64,000 bases of DNA from Reticulitermes speratus. Taxonomy: Eukaryota; Arthropoda; Insecta; Blattodea; Rhinotermitidae. The translations under genes were made by a program, and so were the position numbers. The DNA is taken from contig JAJKFL010000042.1 of NCBI GenBank assembly GCA_021186555.1, forward strand, positions 16,468,521-16,532,520, in the 5' to 3' direction. Under the pieces are notes generated by a model. That model was not told where the DNA came from. It saw only the letters and a program-made list of their open reading frames with translations, and did no database searches. Numbering within the stretch: the first letter of the stretch is position 1; each line of letters starts with the position of its first letter. Of this stretch, positions 1 through 11,026 are shown piece by piece.

Positions 1-1204
1 CAATTCGATTTCGAGTGTCTGCCGTTTGTGAGCTCCTAGTTACGTCAGACGGTCTACTACGTCAGCCGATTAACACACTGGACTCGATTCGATCAGTGCG
101 CCCACATACTGAGACCTAACTGTTGTCGTCCGTCTAATATGTTCATGTCTTACACCTGGAGAGTAACAGTACGACGCATATAATGCTGGTCGATGACAAT
201 ACTGAGCCATAGTCGGCAAACTGTTTATATAATAAGATCCTGCATGGTTTGTGCGCATTAGAGATGTGAGTCTAAGAAGCCGCTTAATCTCATGTAACGA
301 AACATCAAGACAGGTGTAAAGTACATTATCAGCAGCAGATGGCAATAATGGAGCAAATTTCAGCAGCCTGTATAGCACGATCAACCTCAGCGACGGCTCA
401 GACGGAGTAGGTATGTTGTGGGAACAGTGCAAGAACGCACACAAATTCGCGTTCTGTTCTGTATTACTTATGTAATGACAATATGTCATACTGATAGAAC
501 ATTCAATTATTTCCTCGTAACCCAACAACATCCCCTAATGTAAATAATCAGAATCACGATTAAAACCGAAGAGAATACGAAACATTTTCACAGAAAAACT
601 CGAAACATACTTTTTGTTTCAATGTAAGTTTTATTTAAAATTTAAAATTAATACCCCATTTTTTAAAAATTTTTGGACCCACATCGGAAAAAAGCCTAAA
701 ATAATATGTATAACACTAAGAAAAACTGAAGGTTTTTTTTAAATTTAAACTGTGAGCGTAGTAATCTTAGGTCTTGAGCAGCCATAGAGCAAAAAATGTA
801 AAAAGTGATTATCCCTATAAGAATGTGATCGAAACAGAACAGGAAATTCAATTTTTCAGTATTTAAAATTCCATGTTACTTTTAAACGACAATCACTTTA
901 TGGCAAAATCACATTTACATGTTCTGCTACTTTTTGCTGCTCGGGACCCCAAGATCACTCGCCAACTAGCATAATTTTAAAAGAAATCAGTTTTACTTTA
1001 TGTTTTATACAAAATCTGGGTGATGTAAGAGTCTAAACATGTTGGAGATGTTATATTTTAAATTTTAGATAAAAACTTACACCGACATATTTGAATTTGG
1101 TTTGGTTATTAAAACGACAGTTTGGAATGTGCAGATTTAGCACGTCCATCATGTTTTTTTTACATTCCATAAAGTAACAGCAACAGAAATTTAATTTTTC
1201 GGAT
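1..1204. other. Upstream flank of the LINE, no recognised gene
   Basis: Positions 70-531 on the minus strand hold a 153-codon open frame that I do not recognise. It is weakly Ser/Tyr/Leu-rich, has no motif I can name, and is about the length expected once by chance in a window this size. The rest (540-1204) is AT-rich non-coding sequence with no repeat I recognise. Confidence 0.4.
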
Positions 1205-1214
1205 ATCAATCACC

Positions 1215-4210
1215 CCGGAGGTAAACTACTCCCCCATTCGGATTCTCGGGGGGAGTGTTTCTAGGGGATGACACCACGCGGTAATGACTACAGACAAAAG
1301 CAGAAGACACAGAATGAACAGAACAGCTTCAAGATAGGCACTTGGAACGTAAGGACCTTGAATCAAGGAGGAAGACTCGAAAATTTGAAGAAGAGATGCA
1401 GAAGAACGCAGTGTCTGTGCTAGGTGTTAGTGAAGTGCGGTGGAAGGGTCAAGGTGAAATAAAAAGTGGTGATTATACAGTGTATTATTCCGGGGGTGAC
1501 AGTGCTTGAAAGAGGCGTAGCAATAGTAGTGCATAAAAGCGTAGTGAAAAGTGTTGTTAAGAAGAGTGTGTATAGTGACAGAATCATTGCTATTAAATTG
1601 CAGGCAGAACCGGTAAGTATTTTGATAGTGCAAGTGTATATTGCCAACATCGGACTATGAAGATGACGAAGTGGAAGAGTTGTATGATGTAATTGAAGAA
1701 ATTCTTGTAAGAGGATGGAAAGGGTGCGACAAACACGATTATAATGGGAGATTGGAAACAGTGTTGGTTGGAGATAAGCACATCACAACACTGTTGGACC
1801 ATATGGACTGGGAAGGAGGAATCAGAGAGGTCAAATGCTTATTGACTTCTGTGAAAGAAATGGACTTGTTATAACAAAACACATGGTTCAAAAAACCTAA
1901 AAGAAGATTGTACACGTGGAAATCACCAGGAGATAGGAAGCGATATCAGCTGGACTATGTACTAGTGAAACAACGATTCAGGAACAGTGTGAAGGATTTG
2001 CAGACACTGCCTGGAGCAGATATTGACTCTGACCACAATTTACTGGTTGCAAAGATCTGCACCAGATTGAAGAAGATCATGAGGTTCCACAAGAAAAAAC
2101 CAAGATGGGATTTGGAGAAGCTATATGCTCAACGACAGGTAGTACACGATAGACTAGAAGAAAAGCTTGGTGCAATCAAATGTGAAAAGTGGGAATGTGG
2201 AAGTGCAGTGGAACAATATCAAGAAATGTGTGTTAGATACTATGAGTGGTTTGGTTGGAAAAGTCGAGAGGAGAGCAAGAAAGCCATGGATTACACAGGA
2301 GATGATCAGTAAAATGGATGAACGAAGGAATGGAAGATGTCAACAATGAAGAAGGACGGAAGAACTACAGAAGACTGAGGAATGAATTGAAAAGAGCCAC
2401 GGACAACGCCAAGAAGGAATATCTGGAGAGCATATGCGACGAGATCATAGAATTTCAAAGAATAGGACGTTATGATTTAATGTACATGAAGACAAAGGAA
2501 CTAGGTTGGAAAGAAAACCATGGGATTCAAACATTGGCATCGAAGACTCTCAAGGCAATATAATAATAAATCAGAGAAGAGTACTGCAAATTTGGGAGAA
2601 TTATATCACAGAGCTCTACGATCGAGCTAATCGACCAGAACATCTAGACGTCGAACCTGAAGATGAAGTAGATGAAGATGAGAAAGGCCCTCATATTTTG
2701 CAAAGTGAAGTGGAAAAAGCTATCAAGGAGATGAGGGATAAGAAGGCTACAGGAGATGATGATGTACCTGGGGATGTACTCAAATTGTTGGGAGAAGGTG
2801 GTCTAAGGCTAATGACACAGATGATCAACAGCATGTATGTAACTGGAGAATGGCCCAGAGATTTTATTGAAGTTACAATGATTGCCTTAAAGAAGAAGCC
2901 CAAAGCTACAAAATGCAGCGACCATCGCACAGTCAGCATCATCGCTCATGCAGCAAAGATAGTAGCGAGGATACTTAGAAGAAGGATTGAGAGGAAAATT
3001 GAAGATGCACTTGGAGAAGATCAGTTTGGATTTAGAAGAGGAAAAGGAACTAGGGATGCAATTGGGATGCTGAGAATAATATCAGAACGAACCTTGGTCA
3101 TAGATGAGGAATTGTGTGCTTGCTTCATAGACTGGCAGAAGGCATTTGACCGTGTCAACTGGACCAAATTAATGCAAATCCTAAAAGGAATTGGGATAGA
3201 CTGGCGCGAAAGAAGATTGATCAGCAAATTGTACATGGAACAGAGTGTCAAAATACGACTGGACCAAGGGGAGACGAGAAGTGTGAAGATTGGAAGAGGA
3301 GTTAGACAAGGTTGCTGTTTGTCACCGATTCTGTTCAACTTATACAGCGAATACCTTACCAAGGAAGCTCTTGAAGGGTTTGGAGACTTCAAAATAGGAG
3401 GACAAGTAATTCGCACTGTGAAATATGCAGATGACCTTGTGCTACTGGCTAGGGAAAGAAAGGTGCTACAGGGCATGATTGATAGACTAATTGAAATTGG
3501 AAGACGCTATGGAATGGAAATGAATGTGGGAAAAACTAAAGTAATGAAAATCTCAAGGCAACCATCCCCAATGAAAATTATGATAGATCAAAAACAATTG
3601 GAGAATGTGGAATATTTCAATTATTTGGGTAGCATGATAACAAGTGATGCAAGGTGTACACGTGAAATTAAATCCAGAATTGCCATGGCAAAAGCAGCAT
3701 TCAACAAGAAGAAAAATCTTTTCACCAGCAAACTGGAATTAAATTTAAGGAAGAAACTAGTAAAGTGCTACGTTTGGAGCATAGCTTTGTATGGTGCTGA
3801 AACGTGGACACTTCGGAAAGCAGATCAGAAGTATCTGGAAAGTTTTGAAATGTGGTGCTGGAGAAGAATGGAGAAGATCAGTTGGACCGATCGTGTGAGA
3901 AATGAAGAAGTATTACACAGAGTCAAGGAGGAGAGGAATATCCTACATACAATAAAAAGAAGAAAGGCTAAATGGATTGGTCACATCTTGCGTAGAAACT
4001 GCCTTCTGAAACACGTGATTGAAGGAAAGTTAGAAGGAAGGATAGAAATGACGGGACGACGAGGGAGAAGACGTAAGCAGCTACTGGATGACCTTAAGGA
4101 AAAGAAGAGATACTGGAAATTGAAAGAGGAAGCACTAGATCGCACCCTGTGGAGAACTCGCTTTGGAAGAGGCTACGGACCTGTCGTAAGGCAGACTACG
4201 GAATGAATGA
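1215..4210 (+). mobile_element. Full-length RTE-type non-LTR retrotransposon
   Basis: The element is flanked by a perfect 10-bp target-site duplication, ATCAATCACC, at 1205-1214 and 4211-4220, so both ends are fixed and the length is 2996 bp. The 5' leader is short and contains a GC-rich hairpin-like segment around 1231-1256. One endonuclease plus reverse transcriptase reading frame fills the rest, and the 3' end is a short run of TGAA units instead of poly(A). Small size, an APE endonuclease joined to RT, and a short-repeat tail are the usual marks of the RTE clade. Two 5'-truncated relatives of the same family lie at 33014-33600 (minus) and 45004-45250 (plus). Confidence 0.88.
1268..4206 (+). 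pseudogene. Endonuclease/reverse transcriptase ORF of the RTE-type LINE, frameshifted
   Basis: The frame opens at ATG 1268. The start of an APE-type endonuclease (GTWNVRTLNQGG) is readable at about 1340-1375. The frame is lost near 1395 and again at about 1505, 1645, 1870 and 2290-2330. It shifts once more near 2520 into a long open stretch, 2506-4206 (566 codons), which holds the whole RT. In that stretch FIDWQKAFDRV (first catalytic Asp) is near residue 207, RQGCCLSPILFNLY near 267, and YADDLVLLA, the catalytic Asp pair, near 307. The C-terminal part has the RRKAKWIGHILRR segment typical of these LINEs and ends in VVRQTTE. The RT half looks recent and largely undamaged, whereas the endonuclease half carries several breaks, so the copy is probably not autonomous. 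Confidence 0.9.
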
Positions 4211-4220
4211 ATCAATCACC

Positions 4221-5907
4221 GGCCACAATTTCGGAGTCTACATTAAACCCTTTAAAGCCCTGTAGATACTTTACGTAAAACCAGGCTTAACGCAAAGAAA
4301 AACATTCTACGTTTTGACCACGTAGTCCATTTGTGTTTGTACATATCTCAGAACAAGCGCCTATTATTCCCGTACACAACATTCACCGGCTGGTTTTAAT
4401 GACGAAGGCGGCACACGGGGCGGTACAAACAACTTCTATAAATATAATTCTAATCTAGTCCCCGACCTCTCACCGCGGAGGCCCTGCTTCGATCCCAGGT
4501 CAGACCATCAGACTTGCGGTAGACAGCTTTTTCACAGAGTACTTGGTTTTCCCCTGCCTATATCATCCCCCATTCTCATTTTCATTATCACATTGCTCCT
4601 ACCATAAGGACAAACTGATGAAGCCTGGAAACCTTCCGAAAAGCAAAGGCTTTGTGGAAATTGGGGACCATTGGATAGGAAAGTATTTTCACAAAGGGTT
4701 AAACGCAGCCACTCTCGCCGCCTGCCATAGGTTTGTATTGGGGTTACATTATAAAACACTGCATTAAAAAGTAGGAAACTGGAATGAACTCCAGAGGTAT
4801 GAGCAGTAGCATTAGTTTAGCAATATGGGCGATGAAACTACATTAAAACGACGCGTGAGATGCGAAATATATCACTATTTATCGTGATGCGGCAGACAGT
4901 CTGTTGGATGCATTCTTCTATCAAGTGCGTTGAATCTGATCATTCTTGTACATCCTGAAATCCGATACTTACGACAGTCGTCGGACCTCAGTAAACGACT
5001 TCGCTTCGTTCTTTCACCTCCACACCCAACACATTGAAAGCGCTACTACTATTAAGTACGTGTGTGATTAATGAAGTGCAACTGGAAGGAATGTGTTGTA
5101 TGCTGTCACAGAACTGGATGCGAGCGCCTCGCGCGGCCGGCTATTGAGCTAACAACATTACAAATGTCCGTTCGCCGCGCGAGCAACTGGCAGTTACGTA
5201 GCAGTCGTTGCGCTGGAGTGTGGCGAAGGAAAAGAAGTATTACCTGCACACGTGCCACCGTAAACACCAAATAGTCGCCGGGTTTTTAAACGCTTTGATG
5301 TAATTTCAACATCCCGAATCTAATCTCAGCTTCGCAAACCACACGTCAGAATTATAAAATTCTTTGTACATCTTTTCAATAATCCAAATTATGGCAATTT
5401 CTAACCAATTAAATGTGTAGTTCTGTCTATAAAATTTAACTTTTGGACCTCAATCATATATGTGGAAATAATTCCTGAAATAGCTCGAAAAGATACATAA
5501 GAATAAGGGTAGATGATACTCGTGTCAGTAGATAGTGACATCTCGCAAAATCTTTGGCGGTCTTAGTAAAATGATGGAACAACGTGGCTTCGTGTAAATG
5601 CAGCAGAAGTGCACCAAGATGAAGTAGTGGATTGGACAAAACACAGCAGGCGGTGCAAAATATAGTGTGGTATTGAAATAAATTAATAATTCTTTTCACA
5701 GTAGAAAAATTGTAAGAACTTAGCCTGGTAAACAAAGTACGCTTTGTCATGAATATGCTGAACGTATAGTACAGGGTAGTTGACTGTACTTATATATGTA
5801 TCTGAAGAAGAAGAAGATAAATTACACAAGCGGTAAAAACAGAAACTACGTAGAAAACCCCTGTTTAAGATAATATTCGTTAGGCGGGTGTTTGTGTATT
5901 GGAGAGA
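4221..5907. other. Gene-proximal upstream region
   Basis: Apart from the SINE remnant at 4455-4600 there is no recognised gene. A GC- and CpG-richer patch at about 5110-5260, containing GCGCGGCCGG and CGCCGCGCGAG, stands out from its AT-rich surroundings and might be an upstream regulatory or promoter region. The rest (4600-5100 and 5290-5900) shows only short chance reading frames. Confidence 0.35.
4455..4600 (+). repeat. tRNA-derived SINE, family P2, degenerate
   Basis: It retains the tRNA-like promoter region CTCACCGCGGAGGCCCTG with a B-box-like TTCGATCC, and the downstream GGTTTTCCCCTG segment seen in the better copies at 7586, 51577 and, on the other strand, 24145. Confidence 0.65.
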
Positions 5908-5918
5908 TATAAATACTG

Positions 5919-5950
5919 TATAAACCAGAGACAGTTGTCGACTGTCAGCG
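5919..5950 (+). promoter_or_regulatory. Candidate core promoter (TATA + Inr) of the type II membrane protein gene
   Basis: TATAAAC at 5919-5925 lies 28 bp upstream of an initiator-like TGTCAGCG whose A is at 5947. A second TATA, TATAAATA, is at 5908-5915. A start at 5947 would give a 64-nt 5' leader before ATG 6011. Spacing and order fit arthropod core promoters, but such matches are common in AT-rich DNA, and an upstream non-coding exon is also possible. Confidence 0.4.
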
Positions 5951-6010
5951 TGTGTGCCGAAATCGGAGTTTAACGTGCGCTTTTCTGGTGGTAGCTGTGA
6001 CAGCACAACA

Positions 6011-6173
6011 ATGAGTATATTGCTTGGGAAGACATCTGATAACGGGATAGGAGATCATATGTTGCTGACGAACAAATCCAAGGCTGGTGAAGAAGATGCG
6101 AGAGCCTTCCTAACCTTTTGTTCCTCCGGCGATGACAGTGACAGGCGGTCATCGGTCCATTATCTGGAACAAG
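6011..6173 (+). CDS. Exon 1 of type II membrane protein (TNF-ligand-like candidate): cytoplasmic tail
   Basis: I chose ATG 6011, the first in-frame ATG, with A at -3 (ACAACAATG). The frame is open upstream to 5954 but has no ATG there. The exon codes 54 residues plus one base and ends CTG GAA CAA G before a consensus donor GTAAGT at 6174 (phase 1). The peptide is hydrophilic, with no signal sequence, and has an acidic/basic segment, GDDSDRRSS, near residues 40-48. It reads as the N-terminal cytoplasmic tail of a type II protein. Joined to exon 2 the split codon becomes GGT (Gly55), followed directly by a CRRR cluster and the membrane span. The exon is supported by its donor, phase and Kozak context. 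I do not recognise the peptide itself. The intron that follows is 4.9 kb. Confidence 0.6.
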
Positions 6174-6349
6174 GTAAGTCTTCAACTCGGACAGCTTCTA
6201 TAAATGCACGTGCAACAGCAGGCCTGTCAATGTGTTGTGATCTACATGCAATCGGACCATCACACGAGGCATAAGAATATATTCTACCTACTAGGTTTCA
6301 TACGCTGACAAAATTCGAACTGCCTAAAGAGTAGTTTTTTTTTACATAT

Positions 6350-6603
6350 GCCGTGAAGACGTATAGGGGGATGCCCACTGTTTTTAACTTCGGCACTAGA
6401 TGGAAGTGAATGGTCAGCTTAACGCCTCGGCCGCTTTACCCCCGGGGGAAAAAGCCTCCGGTACCCATGAATAGGAGCCGCGGTGGGCCTGAGAGCCAGA
6501 CTGGACGTTTCGGAGAAGAAAAAATCTCTTCACCAGCCGGGATCTGAACACCGGATCGTCCAGCACTTAGCCCAGTCGCTATACCGACTATGCTATCCCG
6601 CTA
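6350..6603 (-). repeat. tRNA-derived SINE, family P1
   Basis: On the minus strand it begins with a tRNA-like head (GGGATAGCATAGTCGGTATA, the A-box region), followed by a B-box region and then the family body with CCGCTTTACCCCCGGG (as read on +). The body matches about a dozen other P1 copies in the window. Confidence 0.75.
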
Positions 6604-6810
6604 CCGAATTGGGTAAAATGTGAATCAAATTACTTTACTTTCTCTTTTGGAACTGTGACAAACACGCAGATCAAATGACCATGTTGTTTCGATGTATTAT
6701 CGGATGTTGCTAATGAACCGAATCCCAGGGCAGAATGTGATAGGTTCATGTGGTTTCACCTTAGACATTCTGAAGGATACCCTGGAAGTTCTGCGTACTT
6801 TGTTGTAGGT

Positions 6811-7092
6811 AAGGTAAAGGTAAAGTTCACACTAGAACAGGCCATGAAGGCCCAGAGGGGGAGTAGAGGTATAGCTGTACTCTTTCTTTAACCTCGGCGC
6901 TAGATGTTGTGGTGGTCAACGCCACGCCCCGGCCGCTTTACCCCCGGGAATGACCCGGTACCCATTGTACAGGAGGCTGGGTGGGCCCCAGGGCTGGTAT
7001 GGACGGGTGCTGAAAATCTCGCCCCTACCGGGATTCGATCCCCGGACCGTCCAGCTCGTAGCGAGTCGCTATACCGACTGAGCTATCCCGGC
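6811..7092 (-). repeat. tRNA-derived SINE, family P1, well preserved
   Basis: This is the clearest P1 copy. Read on minus, the head has an A box (GCTCAGTCGGTATAGCGA) and a B box (GGGATCGAATCCC), then a GGTAGGGGCGAGATTTTC body, and it ends in a CTTTACC-rich tail. The internal box pair indicates an RNA polymerase III origin. It is not a functional tRNA because the 3' half of the cloverleaf is replaced by SINE body. Confidence 0.85.
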
Positions 7093-7585
7093 GCAGATGA
7101 TGACCAATTCATTACCACACGCACAATGGGAAGGTGAATATTACATACGGATTACGTATGCACTATAATGCATTAAGTTTAATTCGTTACTAGGTTCACT
7201 AATACGTCTACCTAAGAGGTAACGCTTTTAATTTGTATTCTTGAGTGCTGGGTTCGATTCTCGACAGGAGACCGACTATTCTGATGTTATTCGTGGTTTT
7301 ACTGATTTTCTTCAGGCAAGTGACGGGATGGCATCGTTAGTGGGGCCACGGCAGCTTACTTTCACATCCTTTCCGATCCTTTATCCCAACATTCGACGCA
7401 ATATATTTAGTGTGATACTGAGCGTCATTACATAAAATATAATCCTCATTCATGTGGTTCCGTCCAACTGTTTTCTGAAATAAATATATTTCTTGAGTTT
7501 TTAAGCGAAATTCTTTATCGTAGCCACAAAAATTTTGTATCTTAAGGACAAAAAGTGAAAGTTTATTTTCAATGCAAGTATTTAT

Positions 7586-7860
7586 TGAGGCTCAGGCGGT
7601 TAGTCGTCGGCCTCTCACCGCGGAGGCCCGGGTTCAATCTCGGGTCAGCCCATGTGAGGTTTGTGGTGGACAAAGTGACACTGGGACAGGTGTTTCCCCC
7701 CCCGAGTACTTCGGTTTTCCCCTGTCAGTGTCATTCCACCGGTGCTATATTGGACGGAAAAACGAAAAAACCAATCATCTTCATCACAGGGTTGCACAAT
7801 AAGCCTCAAGGCTGCGGTGCGTCCGTAGCATCTGCTGCGTGGCCCATTGCCACAAAAAAA
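7586..7860 (+). repeat. tRNA-derived SINE, family P2
   Basis: The head GGCTCAGGCGGTTAGTCG and CTCACCGCGGAGGCCCGGG, then a B-box-like GGTTCAATCTC, precede a body with GTGGTGGACAAAGTGACACT. The 3' part (ACAGGGTTGCACAATAAGCC) is shared with the copy at 51577. It ends in an A-rich run. Confidence 0.85.
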
Positions 7861-8295
7861 AAGTATTTGTTGAAATTCGAAGAATACGCGTAAAACACAT
7901 GCCGAAATATATCACACATGTAGGCTAAACGGAAAACCATCATCTGTTATTATCCTGCATAATCTGTCGTTGCTTATTACTGTAATGACACGAAAATTTT
8001 CATACGGCATTGCATCTCGTAAACATAAAGGTTCACGATTTTGTACTGTTCTGCATTTCTGTACGACTGTAATTATTTTACTGTCATGGTTTGTCGCTTT
8101 TGAAACAAATGCGTGTCAAATCCAGGGAGCACGGTCGCCCTGGCGACTAAATTTTGTAGGGTGGCTCCTAATATTTTCAGCACAATTATGACAGTGTTTT
8201 TTCCTTACGTACAAAAATGTGTATCAGTTCAAATGCACCGAGGAGATAGCACCAGATAACAGGTTTGCAGGTCACTCCTGAATTGTAAGTCCTCA

Positions 8296-8585
8296 GTAAA
8301 GGTAAAGCTATCCCATTAGAGGCCTGGACAGGTCCAGAGGGTTCCAGGAGGTTGAGGCTCCCAGATGTGAAGACAATCGGCACATGACGGTAGTAAGGTT
8401 GTCAGCCCTACGCACAGGCCGCCTTTACCCCCAGGAAATATTCCTGTTACTCATTCCTGTTAGAGGCTGAGTCGACTCCAGGGCCATAGTGCGACCGAAA
8501 GGATAATGTCAATGAAAAATTACAATGACACCGCGACCTTCCGGCTTGTAGCGCAGTGCCTCAACCAACTGCGTCACCGCGTGCC
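8296..8585 (-). repeat. tRNA-derived SINE, family P3
   Basis: It shares about 290 bp with copies at 36412 and 63517, also on the minus strand. The tRNA-like head is at the right end on minus: CGGTGACGCAGTTGGTTGAG then GCACTGCGCTACAAGCC. The left end has the GGTAAAGCTATCCCATTA tail. Confidence 0.8.
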
Positions 8586-8899
8586 TACAAGTGCTCAGTA
8601 CGTCACCCTTCTGTCGCCCAGCATTTGGAGGTGGTCCTAGGTTATTGGAAGATGTGTGTACCCAGGCTGGTCACTCAACACAAACAAAGCGCACGTTTGA
8701 GTAGTCCATATTTATTAATACAGAGTTCTTTTAAATCAGAAAGGGCGCAAAAACATACGATACAGAACTACTAGGCTAATTTATCGGTACACAAAATTTT
8801 TTGTATGGGAACATTTCGGTCTAATTAGACTATCAAATTTCTCGAGATATTTAAACAGAATTTAGAGTTTTGTGTTGTGTAGCTGAATGTGTCATGGTA

Positions 8900-9085
8900 C
8901 GCGAATCAAAAGTCATTTATGTGCTACTAAAGGAACATATGGACGGATTTATGATAGGTATAGTTTTGTGACCCCCTGATGATGGTTTGTTTGAAAACCG
9001 AAACATATGTAGGGGTTTTATAAACGATTTTAGAGAAACCATAATTTGGTTTTTTAAATAAATGTGCATTTAGTTGGTAGTTAAA
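8900..9085 (+). mobile_element. Single-arm copy of hammerhead fold-back family A
   Basis: The segment 8971-9081 matches the right arm of the element at 62638-63205: the hammerhead, then an AT-rich spacer, then the shared terminus TGTGCATTTAGTTGGT (9062-9077). No inverted left arm is visible, and I could not fix the left boundary or a duplication. Confidence 0.55.
8970..9017 (+). ncRNA. Hammerhead ribozyme, apparently intact core
   Basis: Order of parts: stem I 5' strand ACCCC (8971-8975); CTGATGA (8976-8982); one extra T (8983); stem II GGTTT/AAACC (8984-8988 with 8995-8999, six-nt loop); GAAAC (9000-9004); a short stem III closing on GT; predicted cleavage after A9011 in GTA; stem I 3' strand GGGGT (9012-9016). 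All core positions C3 U4 G5 A6 N7 G8 A9 and G12 A13 A14 are present, and A15.1 can pair with U16.1. The only departure is the unpaired T before stem II, found in every copy in the window. The sequence lies in sense orientation inside intron 1. Confidence 0.8.
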
Positions 9086-9370
9086 TAGTTATATTCAGAA
9101 ACCTTTTATGCGGATTGGATGGAAATTCATGGAAGCCAAAATCGGTCCATTTGTCATTAATTTAACACGATCTTGTTCAGTGAGTACAATACAAAGTTCA
9201 GTGACGTCATCGGTTGGGGCTGCGCAAGAGAAATGAGGTACATAACGATATCGCGAGTAAACGGATGTGGTAAGCCGGAAGATACAGATAAAGTGAAGCA
9301 CGATGTGCGGGCACGGACACTTCTTACGACGTAAGACGATTTACCCACGTTGCTGTAAATATATATATAA

Positions 9371-9595
9371 TGGGATTAGCACAGTACAGTAGAGCATTCG
9401 CTACGGGCTGGACGGTCCGGGTTTCGAACCTCTGTGGGGACGAGATTTTCCACACCCGTCCAGACCGGCCCTGGGCCCATCCAGCCTCCTGTACAATGGG
9501 TACCGGGTCTCTTATCCGGGGGTAAAGCGGCCTGTACCTCTACTCCTGTCTGCCTTCCTGGCATGTCATTGGGTGAATTTTACCTTTGCTTTTAC
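9371..9595 (+). repeat. tRNA-derived SINE, family P1
   Basis: The head GCATTCGCTACGGGCTGGAC precedes a GGTTTCGAACC B box. The body continues with GGGTACCGGGTCTCTTATCC and GGGGGTAAAGCGGCC. Confidence 0.75.
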
Positions 9596-10030
9596 AGTAG
9601 AGCATTGGTGACGGACATATTTCGGAATTTGATGTTCCATAATAGAAAAAAATAGACAAGAATAATAAACAGTGAATCATGTTAACATCTCGGTGCTCTA
9701 GCTTGGTGATGACAGGAAATGATGTGTAGTCAACATGACACACAGATAAACTTCTAGAGATACAGCAGCATGTGTTCCGAATTTAGAGCTGAAATAGTCT
9801 GCATTTAATCAACTCGGTCTTTAGAAAGTGCGGGACAAAATAATATGGTCTACGTCTCTTGAGTCTTTAGAAAAAGGGTTCCCATTAATCAGTATAACAT
9901 AACCCTAATCAGAATCGTTTTATTGACAAATATTTCATGAAAAAACTTCGGGACCTTTAGGAGTATTCAATTGACAGTAAATAACTCCTTAGTTCAGTGA
10001 GTAATAATGTTCTTATTTCATGAACGGAGC

Positions 10031-10322
10031 AGCCGGGCTATCGTAGTCAGTACACTGACTAGGCTACAGGCTGGACAACTGAGGAATCGTAGTTCGATTC
10101 CCAGCAAGTGTAAGAGATTTGTCTCCAAAAGCGTCCAGACCGGCTCTGGTGCCCCACACAACCTCCTGTTCATTGGGTACCGGGGTTCTTTCCCGGGATA
10201 AAGAGGCCGGGGAGTGAAGCTGAACACTCATCTTTATCTTGTGCCGAGATTAAGAATGAGTGGAGCTATGCCTTCACTCCCCCATATGCCTTCATAGCAT
10301 GCACAACGACAACTATCTTTAC
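10031..10322 (+). repeat. tRNA-derived SINE, family P1, diverged
   Basis: The head GCCGGGCTATCGTAGTCAGT, a B box GTTCGATTCCC and the body CATTGGGTACCGGGGTTCTT are present. It ends near ATGCCTTCATAGCATGC, matching the tail of other plus-strand P1 copies. Confidence 0.75.
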
Positions 10323-10612
10323 TCTGTTTCATGAATACAGCCTGGTTTCTTCAGAAGTGTAGCTTGTGTGAGAAAAGAGAATTTCCAAAATATTCACCAT
10401 CCTAACGCAGGACGTTCCGTGATTATTGTCTGTTGTAAATAAATGTTTGGTTAGTACCTACAAATAGGCCACGCCCTCTTTCATTGACGTCCTTTCCAGG
10501 TTGTCATTCAAAATCGAAGATCTTGTCAACTATTCGACAGACGTAGCTGATACATAACTTGAGGGTCAATAGCGTAATCAAAAGTTCAACATGTTCCTGA
10601 TTAAGATATGGA

Positions 10613-10740
10613 CTACCCTAAAGTTGACGGCATCACGGTCCTCCAAAACGTCAGTAATTATATACTAGTCAACACGGAGTCATATGCCAGAAGATTTGCA
10701 TATTATTCATCGCCGATGTGAGAGAGAACCTCATATCTCG
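10613..10740. mobile_element. Fold-back family C, one-arm fragment
   Basis: AAAACGTCAGTAATTATATA followed by GGAGTCATATGCCAGAAGAT matches the right arm of the complete element at 48605-48819. The other arm is missing. Confidence 0.5.
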
Positions 10741-10907
10741 CGTGTTCCTGGTTATCGTCTGTTTTTTGTTCAGGAATATTCTTGTTTGATGAATAAGACC
10801 ATGGTTCCTCAGAAGTGCATGTTGGCTGTTTTGTGATGATCCGACTGTCCAGGCGCTTGATTGTTGAAGCTGTACGATGCTGTATTTTTTTTAAAATTAT
10901 TTTGTCA

Positions 10908-10911
10908 AATA

Positions 10912-10942
<31 letters not shown>

Positions 10943-11026
10943 CTGTGTGTGTGTGCGTGCGTGTGTGTGGTGTGGGAGAGGAGGAGAGAGTGAGTGAGTG
11001 AGTGAGTGAGTGAGTGAGTGAGTGAG
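10908..11026. repeat. Compound microsatellite (AT/GT)n and (TGAG)n
   Basis: An alternating AT/GT tract covers about 10908-10971, and an uninterrupted TGAG tract covers about 10991-11026. They end about 85 bp before exon 2. Confidence 0.9.

Noticed and set aside
7021-7092. A true tRNA gene on minus
   Set aside because: It has the same promoter boxes as all P1 SINE heads and continues directly into P1 body sequence.
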